From contig NC_052614.1 of assembly GCF_016545825.1 (NCBI RefSeq), forward strand, positions 35,496,072 to 35,560,071: 64,000 nt of DNA, given 5' to 3'. The number at the start of each line of letters is the position of its first letter. Position 1 is the first letter of the stretch. This DNA is from Eucalyptus grandis. Its lineage: Eukaryota; Streptophyta; Magnoliopsida; Myrtales; Myrtaceae. A model generated the notes under the pieces. That model ran no database searches. It was not told where the DNA came from and saw only the letters and a list, made by a program, of their open reading frames with translations. A program made the translations under genes and the position numbers. Of the stretch, positions 11,778 through 24,460 are shown one piece after another.

Positions 11778-14228
11778 GAGGAGAGCGAATTCGAAAGAAA
11801 AGAAAATTGTTTTCTTCCGTTGAGCCAATTTTTCCTTCGGCTTGTCTTGAAGAGTAAAAGTCAAAAAGAAGAAGGAAAAGTCACGTCTGCAGAAGGTCAG
11901 CACAGTAAAAAGTACAACAGCAAAGGAACGTGCGGCCAGCAGGGGGAAAAGAAAAAGAAAAACAGAAAAGAAAAGTTACTGTTTTCCTTCTTCGCCCCCT
12001 ATCCGTCGCACCCTTGCTGCCCCTCGCCGGCAGCCTCCTCGCCGCTCCGCCTCTGCCGACCCGCTTTTGCACCGACGCCCCCTAGTCGCCAGTTCCCTGC
12101 ACCGCTGCCGCGCCTGCGACGCTCGTCCGTGAACACCGGTGCCACCCAACTCCTGCCCTGCTCTGTCTCGCCGCATCAGCATCACCCAATTTCACCGGAG
12201 ATCTGCTCCTGCCCTGCGCTCGCGCTGCAGCTCGACCCCAACAGCGAAGCCGCTTCTGCTCGTGACCCAGCCGTGCCACCGTGCCCCGCGAAGACACCTC
12301 TGCCCCGTCTCGCCTGAAGCCAGTAACGCTGCTGACCCGTTGCTGCTCCAGCTCTCTGTGCCGTTGTTCCTGTCCGCTCAGCCGCACCGTTCCACCGTCC
12401 GTGACGCCGCTGCAACCGAGCAACACCACCAGAGCCCGACGCCGCGCCTCAGCGACTCGCGACTCAGCGACCCGCACAGCCGCCGCTCCGACGCTCGCCG
12501 ATCCGTCTCCGCCCGCACCGGACCGCGATCACCCTCGCCCGTCGCTGCAGATTGCGACTCCAGCACCACCGGAGCCCGTGCACTGCCGCCACCGACGACC
12601 AGCAGTCCCGGCGCTGTTCAGCCCTCGCCGGAGTCCCAACGCCGCCAGCCGACCGCCTGCCTCCCTCCGGCGTCACCCTCTGTCTCCTTTACTTACCTAG
12701 GTAGTTTTTATTATTTTTACTTTTTACTTTTTACTTTTTACTTTCTTTATAATTTAGTTTATTTTATTTGTTATGTTATTTTTGTTTATTTCATTTGATA
12801 GCATTTTCAGTTTAGGTATTTAATTTGTAATGTTGGATGTTAATATCTGTAATTTTTGTAGGCATTATCCACAGGGATTTTGTCCGGAATTATTATAATT
12901 ATTAATTTAATCCAAGAGACATTAGATCATTTTTTTAATTATTTTAATTGTTGGGCTCTTTAGTGAGATTTTAATTGTTAAATCACAATAATTATTTAAT
13001 TTGGTCCGTAAGACTTCGGATCAGATTTGTAATTATTTTGATCTATTTGTTGTGATAATTAGGGTTAGAATAACCGTTAACTTGACCTGTGAGATAACAG
13101 GTTATTTTTTCGATTATTTTAATCCTTCCTTGCTTGATTTTGTTGATAGTTTAGATTTAATAATTACTTACCTCTTAAAAAAACTAAAGAAAATAAATCA
13201 AAATCTTGCTTGAGCATATAGGACACGTAGGTTTAATTAATCAAATTTTTAGGATTATATTTCTAGGGTTGCATTTTTAGATAATATTTTTAGGACTGCA
13301 TTTTTAGATATTTAAAAAAAATAAGTTAGGATTAGACTTAAATAGCCTTTTTAGAGTCTTAGATATAATTGGCACATTTTCATATTCTCATCCTCTTTTT
13401 AAAATACAAAAAATTTTAAAAAAAATTAAACAATAGTTTTCTAAGATAGGATAGGGTTTAAGTCAAATTAATCCCTAGAATAAATTAGAAAATTATCCAT
13501 TTTTAGATAGATTAATTAGGATCTTTATAAATTCTGAATTTCAATAAAAAAAAATACAAAAATACTAGGTGCATGTTAACTAGTTTGCATAATAGGATTA
13601 TTTAATCAGAACTTGTTAATTAGTGAAGTTAGGTCATGAGGTGCATAATAATTAGTTTGCATAATAGGTCCATTTAATTAAAATTTGCATATTAATAAGA
13701 TTAAGTCATTTAGTTAAAAAATGCATTTTCATAAAAGAATTCTAATTTTTAAGAAAACCCAAAAAAAAAAAAAAAAAAATGATTGCTTGCTTTGTGTGAT
13801 GCAATTTATTTATTATTTTTTATTTGAATGTTTTAATAATGGATGAGCACCCGTGTGGTCACCATTTGCATTATAATGATTTAGCTTAAAATAAATCCAA
13901 GCTGCCTAAAAAAATATATATCTTGAAAATTAAAAGAAATGGTACCAAAATGACATTAGAAAATTTTAGTGTAACCAAGTCCCCGTACCCTTAATCTCTG
14001 GTTCGTAGAAGTAAAATAAATCTCCCTTTATTTTACTTAGGTATCTAATCGACCTACCATAAACTGATTAGTGGCGACTCCTAGATATTAATCATTTGCA
14101 TGTTAAATAATTGAACATTAAGTCGCGATTTGGTATGGGCTTAGGAGAGCCCGAGCTAAGTTTAAAAAAACTTAGTAGTCCATTAACCTAGTTTTAGGTG
14201 GTGCACCCGAAAAATTTAGGTCGCGACA

Positions 14229-14651
14229 AAAGGGTGCTAATAGACACTTTCAGTGTAACCTAAATCCCCGAACCCATGGAATTTCGGTTCCATGGAAATC
14301 AAAGGTGGTCTCTTAACCCTTGATTGGGTTTCCCAGCTAGCCCCCAATAAAAGGCTAGAGGCGACTCGTAGTTAACATTTTTAGGTTGTCCAAAAAAATT
14401 AGAAAGAACCATCGTCACACAGAGCATGATTTGAAAGGACTTAGGTTTATAAAATGACAATCCAATTAGGGTGTTAGCAAATTGGGAACTGCCATTCGTA
14501 TGTACCATTTGTATTATACATCAGTTTGCGGGGTTAAACGGTGTTTTATTTGAGATTTCTTTTTGCATGTACCATTTGGATAAATTTTTTAAACAAATGC
14601 TTCTAAACCTATTCCTTGGGATCAAAAGCCTAGAGGGTTAGGTCGCAACAG
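14229..14651 (+). mobile_element. 3' tail of an older LTR of the same family
   Basis: The order GTGTAACC ... CCCCGAACCC ... GGCGACTC ... GGTCGCAACA (ending at 14651) parallels GTGTAACC ... CCCCGTACCC ... GGCGACTCC ... GGTCGCGACA in the last 280 bp of the solo LTR just upstream. The outer copy is therefore a diverged relative into which the younger LTR inserted. Its own start is not identified. Confidence 0.6.
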
Positions 14652-15791
14652 ATAGTATAAGAATTTAAAGCTTTCTCTAATAATGGATTGGTTGCCTCTC
14701 TTGATCTATCTTCTTCAACATTTATTGATCTCCTTTTATACTCCTCTGCATCCAATCTTCCTATTGGATAATTTTCATGAGGATCAATCCCCAAGCTATT
14801 GTTGAACAATTTAGTAGATCAATTTAGTCGTTGAAGTCAATCTATATGAGATTCCAGAAACTCAATTGCCCTTACAATCAAATCTTCCAATTTCCAAGAA
14901 TATAGTAACTTCAATTATGGAAAGTGATCTATCTTCAAGGCGATTGTCAATCAATCAATATATCATCGATGTCTTCTGCATAAATATTGTTTGAGATTGA
15001 TAACCAATCAAGTTCTTCATAATCCAAGTCATATCACTAGCTATTTATGGAATATTTTTACATGTTACTCCAAAGCATGTGATGAACTTGTAACTTTGCT
15101 AATATTAGTAGCTCTTGGTTATATATGATTTTCTGGTAATATCCATTTATGGTTATATCAAATTTCTCAACGATAGCCCACCTCGTCTTAAGGGCCACTT
15201 TAAGTACTTGAAAAATGTAGATCTTGTGGTCTTGTTCACCATAGTACCTCTAAGGGTGCGTTTGGTTTGGTACTTTGAAAGTCTATTGGGGAAACACAAA
15301 GCAACTTAGCCTAAAGGGCTTTGGGCAAATGCAAAAACTATTTAGTAAATTATGTTTTGAAAAGCAACTTTAAAAAAAACATGTTGTTTGATAATAAAAA
15401 AAAAAAACATACTTAAAAAGCCCATTTGGGTAATTAATATTAGCTTTTTAAATTTTATATGTTTTATGCAACTTTTTTTATTTAAATTTTGACAACATGA
15501 TAAAAAACATCAAATGGAAAAAATTCACATCAAAGTGGTCTCTTTCTTATTAAAAAAAAACAATACCTTTATTACAATAAACGGGATAACATATTCCCCG
15601 AGGAAAGAAATTCATTATCTTTTAAAATTACAAACATCCTTAAATATTTCCTAAACTTAGAGCCATTAGATCAAGCCAGAATAATATGTACAACAAACCT
15701 TGATACAACACAATTTCTCAAATATCTATTCTCTATTTACATGCAAAACCTGCATAAAAGTTCGAATGCTTGTCATAGATAGAATTGAAGG
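14652..15791. other. Unassigned AT-rich spacer
   Basis: No gene is visible. The string AAGGGTGCGTTTGGTTTGG at 15253-15271 resembles the terminal motif of Tourist/PIF-type elements. I could not find a matching inverted end nearby, so it may be a truncated copy. Confidence 0.35.
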
Positions 15792-16148
15792 TCACTGTAG
15801 CACATGAGGTGCCATGTCTTTCGACCACAAAGATGATTTGTTTGGCTTGCTCGACTCCCCAAATGAAGTGGAAAATGAATCCTTTGAGTGAGCTTCCAGG
15901 CCTTCCTCGGCAATTAGATTCATGAACTTTGAAAGTGACTGAGGTCTTGATATTCCACTGTCATTAACCTTAGCTAAGCCCATCAGCATCTTCACGATAG
16001 TCAACATGGATGGTCGAAGCCTTGGTATACCTTGTGCACAGAGAAGACCAATCTTCATAAATAAGCATGCCTCTTACCTATGCTGTTCCCCGTCCAGAGA
16101 TGTGTTTACTAAGGTCATTAGCTTCCCTTAATCATGCAACTTCCATGC
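15792..16148 (-). pseudogene. Receptor-like cytoplasmic kinase last exon, pseudogene (CRPK1-like)
   Basis: Read on the minus strand from an ATAG acceptor at 16149, the frame gives AWKLHD*GKLMTLVNTSLDG, then a second stop, then EACLFMKIGLLCAQG and RLRPSMLTIVKMLMG. This is subdomains X-XI of a plant receptor-like kinase C-lobe, followed by the GISRPQSLSKFMNL tail typical of cold-responsive protein kinase 1 and relatives. The two TAA stops (near 16124 and 16075) break an otherwise well-kept reading frame, and the last 88 codons remain open to the natural stop at 15792. I found no upstream kinase exons between 16149 and 17300, so only this exon survives. It is a pseudogene fragment. Confidence 0.8.
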
Positions 16149-18613
16149 CTATAACACATGTAGATCAAGAGATGCACACATTTGCAGCATGACAACTCAA
16201 CTTCCAAGCCAACAAAGAGCAAGAAAGTCTCCAAACCCCAAGCCTATCTATCCACATAATCTCCTGTTAAACTCGGAACCAATTTTCACAAGGAACACCA
16301 GCACTCCTTAACAGGAACAAAACATTGTGAAGTTGCCCATGAACATCCGTGTTGTGAAGCAAAACACAAAAGACCAGTGCCTAACTCACGACTAGCACGA
16401 ATGAGTTTTATGACAAAAGACCAGGTTGAAAAACAGAACAAAAAAAATGACCAACACACACCATTGATCTTAGCGACAAAAAGTCCAGCTCATAACTCAC
16501 CATTAGCACAAATAGGAGGACACCTATGAAAGGGTGATATTCAAGAATAAGAATGAGCGTTTTTCTGGTCTATATCAGGCTTCATCTCTTCTTCTTAATT
16601 ATGCATACAAAATCTCATTTTCCATGTTTGGCAATCTCATTTTAGTGTAATCAACAGTGTATTACTAGCGACCAATTCACTAACATATTTTGATAGCAAC
16701 AAATTTGCTGCAACATAATACCAACTGGAATGCTAGATTAAGTAGACATACACCAAATAAGGAGCGGATAAGGGCATTAACAAATTTGGGCAGTAACATA
16801 AGCAGACGATTAGGGCAGCAACAATGATTTGGAGCCAAAAACCAAAAAGCTGGAAAAGCAATGGCGAGGGAGACAGCAAACATGCAAAGGAGCAGTTGTA
16901 AGGGAGAGAGCAAGTGAGGAGGGCAATCGAGCGAGGAGCATTCGAGCAGACCATTTGCGAGCTTTGGCAGTCAAGTGAGCAAACAAGCAAGAGCAATTCA
17001 GTGCAAGCAGAGTAGATGTGAGCAATGGGAAAGAGGGAGAGAGAGAGTCGGGCCAGGGGGGGGAGAGAGAGAGAGAGAAGAGAAGAGAGAGAGAGTCGAG
17101 CGAGTGAAGGAGAGAGATCGCGAGGAGCAAAGTGCAGTTGTCGCGGGGAAGAAAGCAAGGGGCAGGAGAGGAGCAAAGGAGGGTTTTGTTTTATAAAAAC
17201 AAAATTGGACTTGCAATAAGTTTTTGATGATAGGAAAGGAAATTGGCCAAATTTCATTAATGAAAGGTTTCAACATTTCTAAAATGCTGAAAGTTCAAAG
17301 CAAATCCCCATTTACCTTGAGTTTTTAGCATTCTTAATGCAAGCCTTCCCCCAATGCCCCTTGAGAATGATTGCCAAATGCCTCAAATCTTTTTCCTTTG
17401 CACATGTGATTTCCCATGAGAGCAAGTATTACTTGAAATATAAACAACTCTTGCATTTATCAAAGCTCGTAAAAAATTATGAATATGTCAACTTCAAAAT
17501 ATTTTAAGAGGTTTCTCAATAATGGGAAGACAAAGATATCGAATTGAAAGACATTGATTGGACATAAGAAATCATTTGAAAACCAACTGTTTTGTGAGTA
17601 AAATTGGCTGCGAAGTCCAAGCATAATGGCATTTGAATTTGAAATTGTTTTTGGACAAGGCGATGGAGCTCAAAAAATCATGATTAGAACGTGAATTGGA
17701 AGGAGTATCGACCTGGATGTAAGTCAAGGTAGCAAAAACATGTTGAATCAAGACATGATTAACTGCCTAGAGATAAAATGTTGTGGCGACGTGAAGATAT
17801 TAGAGTCAAAAACTTTTGAAATGTGAATACATGGTTAAAATTGCATGAGAAGTGCTTATGGACAGTTATATTGTAAATTTTATAAATACTAATACACGCA
17901 TCATAAGAATCCCGAACAAATAGGCAAAACTTGTTATCTATATAAGTTATCTTTTAATTTTTATATCATGACTGTAGTTTTCAAATATCTCATCATCAAT
18001 TAAATTTCAATAAGTATCTTAATTGAAACTTTCGGTATTCGTATCTCTCCATCTTTTGCTTTACTATCGATTAAACTTTGGCAAAATATTATGTACTTTG
18101 ACATTGATTAAATTCCCCTTGAAACACGTATATCTATTTCCTTCTACTTCAGCAATATATCCTATTCGAAAGAATCATAAAGTCTATCCTCTTTTATAAA
18201 AATCGAAAAATGACATTCGATGGAAAGATATCCCGTCGTCAAAGACAATTGAAAATCAAACAATTATCTCCTTCCTCCATCACCAAGACAATCCATAACA
18301 AAATTCATCATAACCCGGTCCCAATGGAAAAGATAAATGAATTTCTTCACCGATAAGCTTGTTTGTGAATTTTTTTTTTTTTGTTTTCAAGATAAATAAG
18401 CGAAGCAGATTTCTCCACTTTCTTTCAACCCTAAGCCAAGAATAACAACTCCTCCGACTTTACCCCCCCACTCCCCAGAAATCCCGAAATCACAACTCGG
18501 CACCTCCTCGGCCCGTCGTCGGTAGGCCATTGGCAGAAAATTTCGCGTCGCTCCCTCGACTCCTCCTTTTTTTTTCAGCCCTCAGCCCTCAGCCCTCAGC
18601 CCTCCCCGCATCA
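16149..18613. other. Intergenic region and KH-gene 5' flank
   Basis: No exon is recognised. A strongly purine-biased tract (about 17025-17170, GAGA-rich with GAGCGAG motifs) produces long leucine/serine ORFs on the other strand, which I treat as artefacts. The last few hundred bases form the promoter and 5' UTR of the KH gene. A TTTATAAAAAT motif lies near 18193-18203. The start site cannot be fixed, and the sequence just before the ATG is pyrimidine-rich with a repeated CAGCCCT. Confidence 0.45.
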
Positions 18614-21600
18614 ATGGCCGCCGCCGCCGCCGCCGCTGCTTCCGCAGAGAGCCCCTCTGCCGACAACCTCGAATCCGAGCCACAATCGCCGCCGCTCTCC
18701 GCCTCCGGAGTCACCGATTTGAACGCCTTGCCTTGCGAAATCATGGACGCGTCGACCAACGGAGCCGGAGCCGGAGCTGGAGCTGGAGCTGGAGCTGGAG
18801 CTGATCAGACGACGACCGCTGAGCCGCCCCAGGCGGAGGCCGACACCCAATCGGCTCCCCAGGCCACCGCCGCGGAAGCCGATAAGAGGTGGCCGGGATG
18901 GCCCGGCGACTGCGTCTTTCGCCTCGTCGTGCCGGTTCTCAAGGTCGGGAGCATTATTGGCCGCAAGGGGGAGCTCATCAAGAAGATGTGTGAGGAGACT
19001 CGCGCTCGCATTCGCGTGCTTGATGCTCCTGTCGGCACTCCCGATCGCGTCGTAAGTTTCCTAGGGTTGGCTCTTTCGTTTACTAGGTTTACTCATGTTG
19101 AGCGAGTTTGAATTGAAGACGTCTAGTTCTTTCGGAGTCCTGCAGTCAGGAGGTGAAGGGAGTACTGAACTAGGGTTCTTTGGCTACACTTTTGGGGCTA
19201 TGGATTTGATATATTCGCTTGCTGTGCTCTTACTCGTTCTTCGTGTGTCATTCACGTCTTCTAGTTTCTGTGGTGATTGAGGAGAGAACATCTTTGATGG
19301 CAACTTTTGTTCTTAACTTCATAAAACCTGCATCCAACTTCATTTTTGGGTTGATGAATAGTTTTTGGATTACAGATTTGCCCCAAATGCTATAGCTTTT
19401 CTCCTATTTGGTTGAGAAGATTAACCACTTAGGTGTTTTCCTGTCCATTCCCCTGCTTACTGCGGACCCGCTTTTTAAATATCTCCCCTTACTGGAATAG
19501 CTCCTCTCTTATCTTTCAAACATCTGTCCTTCTGAAACGGTCCTCAACTTTTCCTTAAAATTCGCAATGTGAACTTGATTAGAGTGCCATCAGCCTACAA
19601 TTCCATTGCTGTTCTTTACGTTGACTATCACAATCATCATCATAGCCTCCAGCTTTCTGTTCTTTAAGGATCATGTCCATAATGTTGCCGTCCACAGTGG
19701 AGGAGCTTCTCATTGGAAGCCAGTGGTCCATTGCTTTCCATACTGGTTATGAAGCATGTCATGTATTGAATTGGTGAATTTGGGGCTTAGAGTTCCTATG
19801 ATTTGATTTTTGGCTCATGGATAATAGCCTCACAGTTAGCAAACTCATGGATAAGTAAGTAACTGGCAAAATCATAGAGAAATTTGGCAGAACCTAAAGA
19901 AGTGGCTTGGTTGAGAGATAATCAAAGTTGAGTGAGTTGGGATAAAAAGAAGAAGTACCAGGAAGGTACATGAAAGTCAGGACAAAGTTGGATGAATACA
20001 AAAATAATTTACCCTCACATATCCTTGCTTCCACTGTGCATGTGAACCAAGTAAATAGAGAAGGCTGTTAAGAGAATACCTATTCCATTACTATCCTACT
20101 AATTCTATCCCAGAGGAACAGTTATCCTCTTCTGGATGCATTCCCTTGCATGAGTCAAATATGACCTTAGTAGATAAAAGAAGGCTTGTGTGGAGATAGG
20201 CTCTACTTATTCCTGAGACGAACTAGCAGTTAGATTTTTGAGATTGTTAATTTAAATCTATCTTAAACTGAAGCACAATCCTGAAAACGATTTGGGTTTT
20301 CATATAGCCTCACATTTTTGGAGTCAATTGTAAAGAACTCCAATATTGTCACTTTGCATCTTGTAGTATGGCTTTGTACCTCTTTATTTGGTTTATGTTG
20401 CAGAAATTACTTGAGACAGTGGCAGTTTTCTTGGATTATTCCATGCCAATCTGATTGCCATGGTTCCATTGCCGTGTTCTTCATCATTTGTTCTATTACA
20501 TTTGATTGTGTGAGTGCAGTATTCCATTTTCAAGCTACTTGCATGCTGTTATGAATAAATTTCATTGTATGTATTCTGCTTTAACTTTAAGATTTCTGTA
20601 GTGCAGACCATGGCAAATTTTGCTAAGCAAAGTACTTTTCCCCTTCTTGCCTTTGCTATGTAATGTTTCGCAGGTATTGATATCTGGAAAAGAAGAGCCA
20701 GAGGTGCCTCTTTCCCCTGCAATGGATGCTGTAATTAGAGTTTTTAAACGTGTCTGTGGACTGTCCGAGAATGAGGGTGATGCTAAGTTGTCTGGAGCTG
20801 CTGGAGTTGCATTTTGTTCCATTCGGTTCTTGGTGGCTTCCACTCAAGCAATAAATCTGATTGGAAAGCAAGGTTCACTAATCAAATCGATACAAGAGGG
20901 TACTGGAGCTTCTGTTAGAGTATTACCTGAAGGTATGCTTTTATATTTGTGCATACCTGTGAATTTTAGACGGTGCCACCTTTGTCGTGACTCATGTTTA
21001 TAAATGGAGAATGGGAAAAAAAAAATTTACTTGATAATTATGACTGCGTGTTTTATTTGGCAGTTCAATCTTACGTCTAGATGTACTCCTAGCTCTCTTT
21101 TAAACATCTGGAATAAAATATCTTGAATAAATGTTGAATATGAATTTCACTGTTAAAATTAGTTGTAATTAAGAAGCATTAAGTCATTTAGGGATGTTAA
21201 ATAGAGGGTAATTTAATTTGGGGAGAAAATAAAAAGAACACTTATCTGATATGAAATGTGCAATTGATGTATCTAGCATCCAGATCTTCCTGATCTTGTC
21301 AACGGAAACATGTGTCGCAGTTACGGCAGGAATGGAGATATTGCTGTATGACCATAATTTGTCATTGTGGCATTATTACGTGGTAAATATGATACAGAGT
21401 AGATTAGAAGTTTTTGGATTTGCATTTTGCTCAACTCATTTCTCGATGCCATTGTATAGAAGGATCATACTGATGCCAGTCACATCTCATCTGTCTAAAC
21501 GTTTTCATTTACCATTTTCTTGTGTCTTCATTGGCCTGGGTTTGATCTTGAGTTCGTTTCTTAGGTCAAAGATTATTGTTTTTATGAGAAAATGAGCAAC

Positions 21601-24416
21601 CTATTCATTTTGCACAAAATGTCTTGCTTCTAAGCTTTCATAGGCTTCATTTCAATATTTTTTGTTTGCTCATTCGCCGATGTGCCCTGCCAAAGTGGCC
21701 TTCTCTTCCCTCTCTTTTGGACCTCTCCAACACCTGAATTTTGGAAACCTTGTGTGCTAGAAAGCTCTTCTGGTGGACTGAGTGAAGTGGTCTAGTCAAA
21801 TGGTTTTGTATGATGAAGCAATCTGCCTCTCGGTCTTTTATTTGCATTTTCAAAACTTGAGTTTGATCTTATAGAGTTATAACCGCAGGGGTAGTTTATT
21901 TGTATTTACTTAGTATATGGCTGAGGAATAACGTTGGGCTGTGGAGTTATATAATATTTGTTCCCTAAGACTATGAAAGCAGAGCATGATTTTCATTAAT
22001 GGGCTGGAATTTAGAGATACATAAGTATAAGCTGAGATTTTCACACATTCAGAGCATGTACATGGGTCATTCTGGGATGTCGATGCCATTTTAGTCAAAC
22101 TTTCTCTCTGGAAACATGATCTCTAGTATGGAATTGTGAAATAATTTGCCCCTTCCTTCCTCTGGTGGTAATCATCCTTCCATAGGGTTCTTTGTAGTTG
22201 AATCACCGATCTTTGTACTAATTTGCCCCTTCCTTCCTCTGGTGGTAATCATCCTTTAATGTTAGTCGACTGTAGACACGATGCCAAGAACTATCGGAGA
22301 ACATTCTAGTGTTACCAGAGAGGAGTTAATAGATGATTTAGGTTAGTGTTATCTGGTTATGTTATATTTGTCTTCTGACTGATCCATAGAAGTTCATAGA
22401 TAAGTCATTCTTGTCTGATTTCAATTAGGTAGTGCAGCAACTCAACCAGTTTTCTTCCTTTCTCCCTCTCTATTTCCCCCCATTTTTTGTTTACTGTCTC
22501 ATTTGTTTCCTTTTTCCTTGATGAAATTTAATTAATGGTTATGGGCCAAGTATTTCCTTTTTTCGAGTGCCTTTTTCTTAACATTATCTCCGGGCTGAGT
22601 TTTGAACAGTGATTTTTGCACTGTCAATTATTCTGAAATATCTTCGATGGCAGGTGAGTTGCCAATTTATGCTTCTACAGATGAGCGAATCGTGGAGTTG
22701 CAAGGAGAGGCATCAAAGGTTCTTAAAGCCGTAGAAGCAGTAGTTAAACACCTGAGGAAATTCTTGGTTGATCATAGTGTTCTTCCTCTTTTTGAGAAGA
22801 GCGTAAGTCCTTATATGTTGAGTTGTACTTTGTAGTATTTACCTATAAGCTGAGTTGTTGCCTATATTTTTCTGCATTTAAGTACTAATTTTTCCCCACC
22901 CGTTTAGTGCAATAATGCAGCCCAACAAGATCGTGCATCTGAGACTTGGAGTGACAAGTCGGTATTGCATAGTGCTCCAACTGGAATGACAACCGATTAT
23001 CCACTCTCTTCAAAGAGAGAATCGCTCTATATTGATCGTGAAAGTCAGTTGGAGCCGCAGATTGCACGTACTGGAGTTTCACTCTATGGACAAGATCCCT
23101 CCATACCTGCGATCCGATCGGCAAGATTTGGTCGTGCAGGTGCTCCTATTGTCACTCAGGTAAGTTCTTTTCTCTATCCGTTTTGGCTTCTTTAGTTAAT
23201 TTTGCCTGATTTGTTGCAAAACTCTCTTGTAATGCTGATATGTATGAAACCTAGTCTATTCTGAAGCATTATGTGATCATTTTTGAATTTCATTTACTTT
23301 TTAGGACTCATGTGGTGTTTTAGGCATCAATGGGGCGCATTAGCCCATTTAGTTAGCTATCTCTTTCTTTTTATATGAATGAACCTAGATGTAGCATATT
23401 TAAAAGGATTTATGCTATACAAACGTCTTATCTGCTGTATTAAAAGCATGGCATCCATTCATCAACAAATTTCTACCAGAAGTGCGCAGTTTCTCGATAA
23501 TTTTTCCTCTCCTTCATACAAAACCTCCATAACTGGAAAAAGAAGGATGACAAGATACTAGATTTGGCTGAAGATAGCCATTTCTTTACAAGCCTGACTC
23601 AATGAGGAGATGCCTAGAGTCTAGATAATGGACTCTACATACTAAACTCCATGAGTTGGCCTAATGTTGACTGGTCCATTGTAGTAAATAGAAGAATGTG
23701 ATCCTGCTTTGTCAGGGAGTGATTATAATCCACCTCCATGGACCTATTTTCCAGCCCTTCATCATATATTACTGATGGACGTCCCTGGTATGCACCATGT
23801 TGATAGTGGACATCATTTTTAGGCTTGATTTACTGCATGAATGCCTTAGAGAATAGGAGATTTTTTGTACTTCCTGATTTGTGAATCCTCACATACTTTG
23901 TGCAGCACTTAAGTTTGTAACCCCTTGGTGAATTTGAGCTGTTGGAAATTGCTCTTCGCAAGGATCTGTCAGTACATGGGTCACGGTTGACCATAAGATG
24001 ACGAAATACTCAGTATCATGCAAAAGGAAAAATATAAGAAAGGCACAATGAAAAAGTTGCTTCTTCTATTTGCCCCTTTTTGGGTTCACCTGATATACAT
24101 GCATGCTTTCTGTTGGGTGAAGTTCTCTGTAATGGCCTAGGTCCATTAGGCTAAATTCTGTGAATGGTGCTGCCACTTCACTGATTGAGATGGTGCTGCC
24201 ACTTCACTGACAATAATTGAAAAGCAGGAGCTCATTTTCCCAGCCATCCCTTTCTAAACATGTTTTTATTTCTTGGATTTCTGGATGTCGGGATTCTCTT
24301 ATAAGTTTCTATATATTGGAATATTCTTCAGTTCCCTCTGTAACAAGAACTAAAACACGCAGGCCCACCAAAATACTTATAATGACACCCACACACAATC
24401 CTACACACTACTCACA

Positions 24417-24460
<44 letters not shown>

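Larger units (their letters stand above)
11277..14228 (+). mobile_element. Solo LTR, Ty3/gypsy-like (2.95 kb)
   Basis: The unit begins TGTTGACACC and ends GGTCGCGACA, the TG...CA termini of an LTR with short imperfect inverted ends. It is flanked by the perfect 5-bp duplication AAAGG (11272-11276 and 14229-14233). No primer-binding site, gag or pol follows, so this is a solo LTR left by LTR-LTR recombination. A TATAAAAG promoter box lies at 11578-11585. A GC-rich leader with long but low-complexity ORFs runs about 11980-12690, and AT-rich DNA continues to the end. The GTGGCGACTCC motif near 14072-14082 resembles Tat/Ogre-type LTR ends; this lineage call is tentative. Confidence 0.85.

Noticed and set aside
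11670..12798. ORFs of 215 and 219 codons within the solo LTR
   Set aside because: They lie in the LTR leader, are Pro/Arg/Ser-rich, overlap ORFs on the other strand and show no domain.
15253..15420. Tourist-like end motif AAGGGTGCGTTTGGTTTGG
   Set aside because: No matching inverted end found within about 1 kb, so I did not call a complete element.
16733..17257. 174-codon minus ORF rich in Leu/Ser
   Set aside because: It is produced by a purine-rich plus-strand tract; there is no signal peptide plus domain structure or homology that I can name.
18530..18613. Upstream open frame before the KH gene ATG
   Set aside because: It begins with TTG, not ATG. The ATG at 18614 followed by the alanine run is the reasonable start.
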